A program made the position numbers and the translations under genes. Positions 38,032 through 43,918 of a stretch of DNA of 43,918 nucleotides are shown piece by piece. The stretch is taken from contig JAJYPQ010000002.1 in assembly GCA_021795255.1 (NCBI GenBank), positions 1-43,918 of the forward strand. The letters run 5' to 3'. The DNA is from Pseudomonadota bacterium (GTDB lineage Bacteria > Pseudomonadota > Gammaproteobacteria > Acidiferrobacterales > Acidiferrobacteraceae). The notes under the pieces were generated by a model. It did not search any database. It was not told the DNA's origin and was given only the letters and a program-made list of their open reading frames with translations. Position 1 is the stretch's first letter, and each line of letters opens with the position of its first letter.

Positions 38032-39683
38032 TGCTCACCGAACTGTGGGTACGCTCCTTTGCCGTCATAGACGAGTTGCGTATGTCGCTGGGATCGGGCT
38101 TATCCGTGGTCACAGGCGAAACCGGCGCCGGGAAGTCCTTGCTTGTCGATGCCCTGGGGCTTGCGGTAGGCGAACGCGCGGAGGCGGGCCTTATTCGTGC
38201 CGGGGCGGAATCCGCGGAAATCGTCGCGAGTTTCGAGCTAGACGAGCGCGATGCCGCGAACCTTTGGCTCCAATCCCATGACTTAAGCACCGACAGCGGA
38301 GAATGCATCATCCGCCGAATTATAGCCCCGGACCGCTCGCGGGCCTTTATCAATGCCACCCCTGTCCCCCTGCAAAGACTGCGCGAGTTAGGCGACCTGC
38401 TGCTTGACCTCCACGGTCAGCATGAGCACCAGACCTTGCTGCGGCGCGAGACCCAGCGCGACCTGCTCGACGCCTATGCCGGCGCTGAACCCGAACGGCA
38501 AGCGCTCGCCCAGGCGTTTGACCTCCTTCGCGAACACCAAAATCGGCTGCTCGCCGTCCGCGAACAAGCCGCCGGCCGGTCCGCTCGTGAATCCCTACTT
38601 CGTTACCAGATCGAGGAATTGCAGGCCCTTGAGCCTGAGGTCGGTGAATGGGAGAGCCTGAACGTCAGCCAAAAGCGTTTGGCCCATGCCCAGGAACTCG
38701 CAGCCGGCATCGTCGCTCTCATAGAGCGGCTCAGTGAAGGCGATCAAGCGCTTGGGCAGGCCTTGGAAGATTCCTTAAGCCAGCTTCGCATCCTGACCCG
38801 TATCGAGCCCCAATTGGCCGAAGTGGAGGCCCTCCTGACGAGCGCTGCAGTCGAGATCAGTGAAGCGGCCCGTACCTTGAACCGCGTCGGCAGCCAGGGG
38901 GATAACGACCCCATTGACCTTCCGGCCATCGAGACCCGCCTGGGGCGGTGGCATGAGCTAGCCCGTAAGCATCACACAGCCCCCGACAAGCTGCCCGAGC
39001 TGTGGGCCACACTCAAGACCGAGCACGAGCTTTTGCAGAGCGAGGAGGATTCGATGGGAGCACTCGAAACGGACATCGCGCGCTACGAGGAGCAGGCCCT
39101 GATCCACGCTAAGGACCTGAGCCGCAAGCGCCGCAAGGCCGAAGCCGCCTTAAGCGCCGCTGTAACCGAGGAGATGCAAAGCCTAGGCCTTGGCGCCGGA
39201 CGGTTCTCTGTCGCCCTGAGCCCTGAGCCGCTCTCGGCCACCGGCGAGGAGAGCATCGAGTTTTTGGTGAGCCCGGCCCCCGACAGCCCGTTTAAGCCCT
39301 TGGCCAAGACCGCTTCCGGGGGCGAACTCTCACGGATCAGCCTCGCCATCCAAGTGGTGTTAGCCGACGTAAGCTTAGGGCCGACCCTGGTTTTTGATGA
39401 GGTCGATGTCGGGATAGGCGGGGCGGTCGCAGAAATCGTAGGACAAAGACTCTATAAGCTTGCGCGTAAACGTCAAGTCCTTTGCATTACCCACCTGCCG
39501 CAAGTGGCCGCCCAGGGCGACACCCACATCGTGGTCCATAAAAACCTGAACGACGGGCGGACCATGAGTTCCGCGGAAATTCTGACGCCAGCCGCGCGCG
39601 TGGAGGAAATAGCCCGCATGCTAGGGGGAATTGCCATCAATGCTCACACCCGCGCGCTCGCGCGCGATATGCTTCACTCATGA
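38031..39683 (+). CDS. recN: DNA repair protein RecN
   Basis: SMC-like ATPase that acts early in double-strand-break repair. The 550-residue protein has Walker A GETGAGKS at residues 29-36, two long coiled-coil arms (roughly 155-380), the ABC signature SGGELSRISLA and Walker B TLVFDEVDVGIGG near the C-terminus, followed by the ITHLPQVA switch. Coupled to nadK by overlapping stop and start codons, and its end overlaps the next gene by four bases. No LexA box was recognised upstream. Confidence 0.97.
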   Translation: MLTELWVRSFAVIDELRMSLGSGLSVVTGETGAGKSLLVDALGLAVGERAEAGLIRAGAESAEIVASFELDERDAANLWLQSHDLSTDSGECIIRRIIAPDRSRAFINATPVPLQRLRELGDLLLDLHGQHEHQTLLRRETQRDLLDAYAGAEPERQALAQAFDLLREHQNRLLAVREQAAGRSARESLLRYQIEELQALEPEVGEWESLNVSQKRLAHAQELAAGIVALIERLSEGDQALGQALEDSLSQLRILTRIEPQLAEVEALLTSAAVEISEAARTLNRVGSQGDNDPIDLPAIETRLGRWHELARKHHTAPDKLPELWATLKTEHELLQSEEDSMGALETDIARYEEQALIHAKDLSRKRRKAEAALSAAVTEEMQSLGLGAGRFSVALSPEPLSATGEESIEFLVSPAPDSPFKPLAKTASGGELSRISLAIQVVLADVSLGPTLVFDEVDVGIGGAVAEIVGQRLYKLARKRQVLCITHLPQVAAQGDTHIVVHKNLNDGRTMSSAEILTPAARVEEIARMLGGIAINAHTRALARDMLHS

Positions 39684-40168
39684 CCGAGCGCCCTGGTATC
39701 CCGAAGGTGCGGGCCGCGAAAATCACCGACGTCCCGGTCATCCATCACTTCCTCGAGATTTACGCCACGAAGGGAAACCTGCTGCCACGGACCATGAACG
39801 AGATCTACCGTCACCTGCGAGACTTCTTCGTCATCGAGATCCACGGCAACGTGGCGGCCATAGGCGCCCTGGAGATCTTTACTGAGGATTTAGGGGAGGT
39901 GCGCAGTCTCGTGGTCACGGAGGAATACGAGCGTCGCGGGCTCGGGCGGCTTATGGTGCAGCGCATTATCGCCGAAGCGCGCCAGCTGGGGCTGCGGCGG
40001 CTGATGGCACTCACCTACGTCCCGGGATTTTTCCATAAATTGGGATTTGTCACAGTCAGTATGGACACATTGCCGGAGAAGGTCTGGAATGTGTGTATCA
40101 AGTGCTACAAATACAACCAGTGCGACGAGGTAGCGGTCCTCTTCCACCTCAACCGACCGCCGATTTAA
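39680..40168 (+). CDS. ArgA-like GNAT N-acetyltransferase
   Basis: A 162-residue GNAT-fold acetyltransferase of the short ArgA-like type (COG1246-like). The N-terminal part KVRAAKITDVPVIHHFLEIYA and the acetyl-CoA loop YERRGLGRLMV (about 83-93) are clear, followed by LTYVPGFFHKLGF. Three cysteines near the end (Cys139, Cys142, Cys148 in CIKCYKYNQC) are typical of this subgroup. Some short relatives make N-acetylglutamate for arginine synthesis, so a role in that pathway is possible but not proven. Starts four bases before the recN end (ATGA overlap) and ends in a TTAA shared with the fur stop. Confidence 0.82.
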   Translation: MTERPGIPKVRAAKITDVPVIHHFLEIYATKGNLLPRTMNEIYRHLRDFFVIEIHGNVAAIGALEIFTEDLGEVRSLVVTEEYERRGLGRLMVQRIIAEARQLGLRRLMALTYVPGFFHKLGFVTVSMDTLPEKVWNVCIKCYKYNQCDEVAVLFHLNRPPI

Positions 40169-40629
40169 GGCTGCGCCTGCGGCCACCGACTGCCGGCCTT
40201 CTTCGAACACTGTCCGTCGCGTTTCATTCCAAGGCAGACGCCGTACATATAGAGCGAATGGCTATCGACGTGAAAGCCTAGGGTCTCCGCGACTTTCCGT
40301 TGCCGCTCTTCGATGGCGGGATCGTAGAATTCAAACACCTCCCCGCACTCGACACACACGACATGATCGTGATGTCCACCCTGATTCATCTCGAAAACTG
40401 AACGGCCGCCCTCGAAATTGTGCCGAATCACCAGTCCCGCGCTCTCAAATTGGGTCAAAACCCGGTAGACAGTGGCAAGCCCAACCTCTTCGCCCATCTC
40501 GAGCAGGGCCTTATACACATCCTCTGCCGCCATATGGCGAACACGGGCTTCCTCTAAAATTCTCAAGATCTTGAGGCGCGGAAGCGTCGCCTTAAGACCG
40601 GCCTTCTTCAGATCCGCGCTATCACTCAT
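40165..40629 (-). CDS. fur: Ferric uptake regulator Fur
   Basis: Iron-responsive repressor (154 residues) with an N-terminal winged helix (KATLPRLKILRILEE, ATVYRVLTQFESAGL) and a dimerisation domain with the metal site HHDH at 86-89 and Cys92-x2-Cys95 (CVECGEVFEF). Two more cysteines (Cys132, Cys141) lie near the end. The ATG at 40629 (MSDSADLKKAGLK) is chosen because an upstream extension of 23 codons has no similarity. Transcribed divergently from bamE, the usual arrangement; I found no convincing Fur box in the gap. Confidence 0.95.
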   Translation of the reverse strand: MSDSADLKKAGLKATLPRLKILRILEEARVRHMAAEDVYKALLEMGEEVGLATVYRVLTQFESAGLVIRHNFEGGRSVFEMNQGGHHDHVVCVECGEVFEFYDPAIEERQRKVAETLGFHVDSHSLYMYGVCLGMKRDGQCSKKAGSRWPQAQP

Positions 40630-40722
40630 CCGTATCGCCCCGCTCTTTTGCCTTGACGGGGTCGATAGTGTACTTTGTCGCCCTAGACCCACGTCCAACC
40701 AGTGTAAACTAGAACGATTCCG

Positions 40723-41061
40723 ATGCCCAAACGTATCGCTTTATTTTTGGTGTTAGCACCGCTCGCGCTCACCGGATGTCATATCCTGTACCGTCCGACG
40801 GTCCAGCAAGGGAACGTCATGACGACGGGCATGATCACGCGGCTGCATCTTGGCATGACTAAGAACGAGGTCGCCTACGACCTCGGCACGCCGGCTATTC
40901 GCGACCCCTTTCATCATAACCGCTGGGACTACTACTACTCCGTAAAGCACAACTACAAACCGCTCGTCGCCGAACATTTCACTTTGTTTTTTAGCGCCGG
41001 AAAGCTCGTCAAGATCGTTGGGCAACCACGTCCTACCCCCCACCACATTTACGCGAAGTAG
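40723..41061 (+). CDS. bamE: Outer membrane protein assembly factor BamE (SmpA)
   Basis: Lipoprotein of the BAM complex that inserts beta barrels into the outer membrane; 112 residues. A lipoprotein signal (LAPLALTGC) puts the lipid on Cys19. The mature part has the QQGNVMTTGMITRLHLGMTKNEV and LGTPAIRDPFHHNRWDYYY segments (quoted in part), the latter being the family hallmark. The 3' end overlaps the convergent rnfH gene by 29 bases. Confidence 0.95.
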   Translation: MPKRIALFLVLAPLALTGCHILYRPTVQQGNVMTTGMITRLHLGMTKNEVAYDLGTPAIRDPFHHNRWDYYYSVKHNYKPLVAEHFTLFFSAGKLVKIVGQPRPTPHHIYAK

Positions 41062-41350
41062 GCTTGGCGCGCGCGGCGCGCGCCCGCTTGCGGCGCGCGT
41101 CCTTGGGATCGAAAGCTAGGGGTTCATAGATCTCGACCCGATCCCCGGCCTTCACCGGCTCACTCAAGGCCACCACGCGGCCAAAAACGCCCACTCGTTG
41201 CACGCGCAGATCTATGCCCGGGCGCTCCTCCAGCACCATTGATAAACGAATCGCCTCAAAAACACTCGCGCCGTCGTCGATCAAGACCGAATAGACACGC
41301 GGAGCGGCAGCTACGTGAACCACCTCTACCCACACCTTAACGGGCTCCAT
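41033..41350 (-). CDS. rnfH: RnfH family ubiquitin-like protein
   Basis: A 105-residue beta-grasp (ubiquitin-like) protein of the RnfH/YfjF family, found beside ratA in gammaproteobacteria; its biochemical role is not established. Signature parts are VEVVHVAAAPRVYSV, RVGVFGRVVALSEPV and the VYRPL-like VEIYEPLAFDPKDARRKRA. The start at ATG 41350 lies inside the last ratA codons (14-base overlap), with GAGG just upstream. The arginine-rich tail runs antisense into the 3' end of bamE. Confidence 0.9.
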   Translation of the reverse strand: MEPVKVWVEVVHVAAAPRVYSVLIDDGASVFEAIRLSMVLEERPGIDLRVQRVGVFGRVVALSEPVKAGDRVEIYEPLAFDPKDARRKRARAARAKPTSRKCGGG

Positions 41351-41771
41351 ACACCTCGCGGGCACGCCGCTTAAAGCTGTCCACAAGGCTATTGGCGATT
41401 GTCCCAAACACCGGTCCGACCGCGAGCGCCAGGAAGCGACTTGCGAAGTCGAACTCCAGATCAAGGCTGATCCGACTCCCGAGCTCGGCTACCTGCTGGA
41501 ATCGCCATGAGCCTTCCAAGCGGCTAAACGGGCCTCGAACCAGTCGGATATCCATGGTTGTTGCGTTCAAGGTATTGCGAGTAGTAAAGGTCTTACGTAT
41601 CCCTCCGAAGGCCATATCGATCTCGGCGATCAAACCCTCGGCGTCACGCTCCAAAATCCGGGAACCCGCACACCAGGGCAGGAATTTTGGGTAGCTCTCG
41701 ACATCAGCCACAAGCTTATACATTTCCTCAGCGCTGTAAGCGACAAGCGCGCTTTTACTTATTGTCGTCAC
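41337..41771 (-). CDS. ratA: RatA-type START-domain protein
   Basis: A 144-residue START/polyketide-cyclase-like protein (ratA/yfjG, COQ10 family). In E. coli it was proposed to bind the 50S ribosomal subunit; the mitochondrial homologue binds coenzyme Q. The N-terminal [20 protein letters not shown] and YPKFLPWCAGSRIL are typical, as is the C-terminal FASRFLALAVGPVFG. It starts with GTG at 41771, overlapping the transporter stop as GTGA. Confidence 0.92.
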   Translation of the reverse strand: MTTISKSALVAYSAEEMYKLVADVESYPKFLPWCAGSRILERDAEGLIAEIDMAFGGIRKTFTTRNTLNATTMDIRLVRGPFSRLEGSWRFQQVAELGSRISLDLEFDFASRFLALAVGPVFGTIANSLVDSFKRRAREVYGAR

Positions 41772-43129
41772 AATATGAGCCTAGGTGCGCTAAAAAATAC
41801 GATCAGGGTGGCGGCCGGTACGACGATGCGGAGGGCCCATAGCCACAGCGGATGGCCCTGGGCTATGGGCTCGCCTGCAGCCAAAGGGCCTTTCCGTCCC
41901 CACCCCATCAGGAAACTGAGGCCGCCGGCCCCCCAGGGTAGCAAAACGTTGACCGCCAAGATCATCAGGATGTCGAGCAGGCCAAGCGTCTTGATTCGTC
42001 CGAGAAAGGTAAACGAAAACGCCCAGGAGTTCAAAGACAAGGACAAGACCTCGCCCATGGCAAACACGCTCAAAGCGAGCCCCAAAGCGGCCTGCGGTCG
42101 GCTCAAACCTTTCCCCGTCAGATACTGCATCAGGGGCTCGAGCCAGGCCACCCCCGAAAGCCAAGCCGCCAAAACGAGAGCTAAATAGCATAGAGCGACG
42201 ACCACGGCACCCCCAGGGAGGCGAGCGCTTGCTAGCGGTAAGGTCGCGAACAGAAAGCCGCCCCCAGCAAGAGGTCTCAAGCCGGCGGCAAAAACGAGAG
42301 ACGTCAATCCGAAACCCGCAAGCCAGGCCACCAGGGCCTGCGCCAGCACGAGCCCCAAGGCGGCCTTGGTCGTCGAGAGCGAACTCGGGAGATAGGCGCC
42401 GTAGGCAACAAACGAAAGCGTCCCCAACCCAGCCCCAAAAAATGCCTGAGATAAAGCCACAAGACCCAGGGCGAAGTACCCGGGAACCGGTTGCGGAGTC
42501 AATAACACGGGCGCACTCACAAAAAAACTGCCCAGTGTCCCGGCGAACGCCGCTAAGGCTGCAAAAATCGCGACCAGAGCTGGCACCAAAAACCGTGCCA
42601 GATCTTCTATGGCCGTCACCCCCGCGGCGGCCACGGCAAAAACCAGGACCAGGAAAACCCCCTCCCCCAAAAGCGCCGGCGCAGGACGGTGCACCAGATG
42701 CGAGAAGTGCACGGCAATGCGCGGCGCGCTGGCATCAAGAAAGCCGCCCGCAAGCGCTGTGTGGGCGTAGGACAACATCCACCCCGCGATCAGGGCGATA
42801 TAGCAAAACATCAAGAAGGCCCCGGCCGCCGCGATCTTGACGGTCCAACGCCAAGCGCGCCCGGCGCCCACGGCTGCGAACTCAGCCCCTTGAACCGCGC
42901 CCGCCTGTCGGCAGCGCCGCCCGAGACTCAGTTGCGCGGCCAAAAACGGCCAGGCCAGAGCCAAGAGCGCCACGAGATAAGCGGCCACGAAGGTGGCACC
43001 GCCGTAGCGAGTCAAAAGGTAGGGAAACTCCGACAGGGTATCCATACTGACCACGCCCCCGAGCGCGGCCAAAAAGAACCTGAGCGGAGACGACCACAAC
43101 ACGGGGACCTTTATTGCACTGTTCGCCAT
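41768..43129 (-). CDS. NSS-family (sodium:neurotransmitter symporter-like) transporter, divergent
   Basis: A 453-residue membrane protein with about 11-12 hydrophobic segments, similar in layout to LeuT-type NSS transporters. The first helix has the family pattern ending [18 protein letters not shown], but it deviates from LeuT at key places: Asn27 is Thr31 here, Arg30 is Glu34, Gly26 is Asp30. Helices 6 and 8 ([20 protein letters not shown]) are closer to the family. The substrate cannot be predicted, and sodium dependence is doubtful. The ATG at 43129 ([12 protein letters not shown]) is chosen; the open frame upstream has no similarity. The gene is coupled to ratA by a GTGA overlap. Confidence 0.8.
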   Translation of the reverse strand: MANSAIKVPVLWSSPLRFFLAALGGVVSMDTLSEFPYLLTRYGGATFVAAYLVALLALAWPFLAAQLSLGRRCRQAGAVQGAEFAAVGAGRAWRWTVKIAAAGAFLMFCYIALIAGWMLSYAHTALAGGFLDASAPRIAVHFSHLVHRPAPALLGEGVFLVLVFAVAAAGVTAIEDLARFLVPALVAIFAALAAFAGTLGSFFVSAPVLLTPQPVPGYFALGLVALSQAFFGAGLGTLSFVAYGAYLPSSLSTTKAALGLVLAQALVAWLAGFGLTSLVFAAGLRPLAGGGFLFATLPLASARLPGGAVVVALCYLALVLAAWLSGVAWLEPLMQYLTGKGLSRPQAALGLALSVFAMGEVLSLSLNSWAFSFTFLGRIKTLGLLDILMILAVNVLLPWGAGGLSFLMGWGRKGPLAAGEPIAQGHPLWLWALRIVVPAATLIVFFSAPRLIL

Positions 43130-43205
43130 ACCGCACTGTAAACGATCAGCGGCAAAGGCGGATAGGTCTTGCGCGGGCCTTACTCCTAGCGCACCATGCC
43201 CGACC

Positions 43206-43676
43206 ATGGCCCGCCCAAAGGAAACGGAACCTCGCGTCATAGCCCAGAACAAAAAGGCTTGGCACGACTACTTCATTGAACAACGGTTCGAGGCTGGGCT
43301 CGTATTACGGGGGTGGGAAACAAAAAGCCTGCGCGATGGGCGCGCCCAGCTTAAAGAAAGCTACGTCATCATTCAGCAGGGCGAGGTCTTTCTGTTTGGG
43401 GCCCATTTCTCCCCGCTCTCGACCATCTCGACGCACATCAAGGCCGACCCCACAAGAACCCGCAAGCTGCTCTTACACCGTCTCGAAATCAGCCGTCTGA
43501 TCGGGGCCGTTGAACGCCGCGGATATACACTTGTGCCTCTTTCACTTTATTGGAAATTCGGCCGTGCCAAGCTCGAGTTCGCTCTGGCCAAAGGCAAAAA
43601 GCAGCATGACAAGCGCGCCACCCTCAAGGAACGGGAATCCAACCGCGAGCAAGAGCGCGCCATCAAACAGCATTAA
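43206..43676 (+). CDS. smpB: SsrA-binding protein SmpB
   Basis: Binds tmRNA and brings it to stalled ribosomes (trans-translation). The 156-residue protein has [20 protein letters not shown], the core [19 protein letters not shown], and the basic C-terminal tail starting [18 protein letters not shown] that folds in the mRNA channel. The ssrA gene starts 77 bases downstream on the same strand. Confidence 0.97.
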   Translation: MARPKETEPRVIAQNKKAWHDYFIEQRFEAGLVLRGWETKSLRDGRAQLKESYVIIQQGEVFLFGAHFSPLSTISTHIKADPTRTRKLLLHRLEISRLIGAVERRGYTLVPLSLYWKFGRAKLEFALAKGKKQHDKRATLKERESNREQERAIKQH

Positions 43677-43714
43677 GCCGAAAGCGCCATGCCTACGCCG
43701 TCAGGCCCGTGTCC

Positions 43715-43743
43715 TTGCGAGCACCGCGGCTTTTTGGCACAAT
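43715..43743 (+). promoter_or_regulatory. Predicted sigma70-type promoter of ssrA
   Basis: TTGCGA (43715-43720) and CACAAT (43738-43743) are 17 bases apart. The distance from the -10 box to the first base of tmRNA (43754) is ten bases, which fits direct transcription from this site. Confidence 0.6.
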
Positions 43744-43753
43744 AGCCGATCTT

Positions 43754-43918
43754 GGGGACGATCGGATTCGACGTGGATTACGAAGCCTTCAGGGCATGCC
43801 GAGGTGCAGATCTCCTCGTAAATCCAACTGCAAAAACTATAGTTGCCAACGACGACAACTACGCCTTAGCGGCTTAATCCCCGCTAACCGTTTCCCCGGT
43901 TCTTCCTGTGGGTTGGGA
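43754..43918 (+). ncRNA. ssrA: tmRNA (ssrA), 5' portion, cut by the window end
   Basis: Begins GGGGACGATCGGATTCGAC, the standard tRNA-like 5' end, and continues through the first pseudoknot region to the tag reading frame. The resume codon is GCC at 43845, and the encoded tag is ANDDNYALAA followed by TAA at 43875-43877, close to the E. coli tag ANDENYALAA and ending in the ClpXP-recognised LAA. The 3' half with the remaining pseudoknots and the acceptor end is outside the window. It is the one-piece form so far as visible. Confidence 0.96.

Noticed and set aside
40630..40722. Fur box or clear promoters in the fur-bamE gap
   Set aside because: Only scattered partial matches such as TAAACT and TTGACG with wrong spacing; no 19-bp Fur-box-like repeat could be seen.
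1..43918. CRISPR arrays, insertion sequences, prophage genes or toxin-antitoxin pairs
   Set aside because: No spaced direct repeats, transposase or phage motifs were recognised; ratA/rnfH is a conserved housekeeping pair rather than a mobile toxin system.

Overview
The window reads as a chromosomal segment of a gammaproteobacterium, with GC content judged by eye in the upper 50s percent. The order smpB, ratA, rnfH, bamE, fur, recN, grpE, dnaK, dnaJ, dapB, carA, carB, greA, rlmE, ftsH, folP, glmM, tpiA, secG, tRNA-Leu(GAG) matches the order I know from Pseudomonas, and nuoA-N follows the tRNA gene. The tmRNA tag ANDDNYALAA also fits. A TonB-receptor remnant of a kind I associate with Acidithiobacillus-type acidophiles, an exported DsrE-family protein and the c-type/b-type cytochromes suggest an iron/sulfur-oxidising or other acidophilic relative. 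That placement is inference.

Layout: 53-1487 is a broken TonB-dependent receptor. 1713-2928 holds a cytochrome b561-type membrane protein and a cytochrome c'-like protein, convergent around a shared hairpin. 3055-3615 is yaeQ. 3750-17988 is the complete 14-gene NADH:quinone oxidoreductase operon (nuoA to nuoN, read right to left), with a good sigma70-type promoter at 18046-18075. 18153-29576 is a right-to-left housekeeping run: tRNA-Leu, secG, tpiA, glmM, folP, ftsH, rlmE, a DUF4149-like membrane protein, greA, carB, carA. It covers protein export, cell-wall precursor and folate synthesis, membrane proteolysis, rRNA methylation, transcript rescue, and carbamoyl phosphate. dapB follows at 29701-30498. 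30499-31427 is decayed DNA with a small membrane-protein remnant and a split RBBP9/YdeN-type hydrolase. A Tat-exported DsrE-family protein lies at 31484-31981.

32039-37010 is the heat-shock cluster hrcA-grpE-dnaK-dnaJ. Its control sites are clear: a TTGACA-N17-TAGCGT promoter followed by a CIRCE operator in front of hrcA, and two sigma32-type promoters, both CTTGAAA-N13-CCCCAnnn, in front of grpE and dnaK. The sequence therefore predicts HrcA repression and sigma32 activation in one cluster. From 37162 the strand flips for nadK, recN and an ArgA-like acetyltransferase. fur (minus), bamE (plus), rnfH-ratA-NSS transporter (minus), smpB (plus) and the 5' part of ssrA (plus) then run to the window end. 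SmpB and tmRNA act together in ribosome rescue.

No CRISPR array, insertion sequence, prophage or obvious defence system was seen. The main points of interest are the dual heat-shock regulation, an intrinsic-terminator-like hairpin between the carA promoter and the carA start, an NSS-family transporter with altered sodium-site residues, and the three decayed genes.
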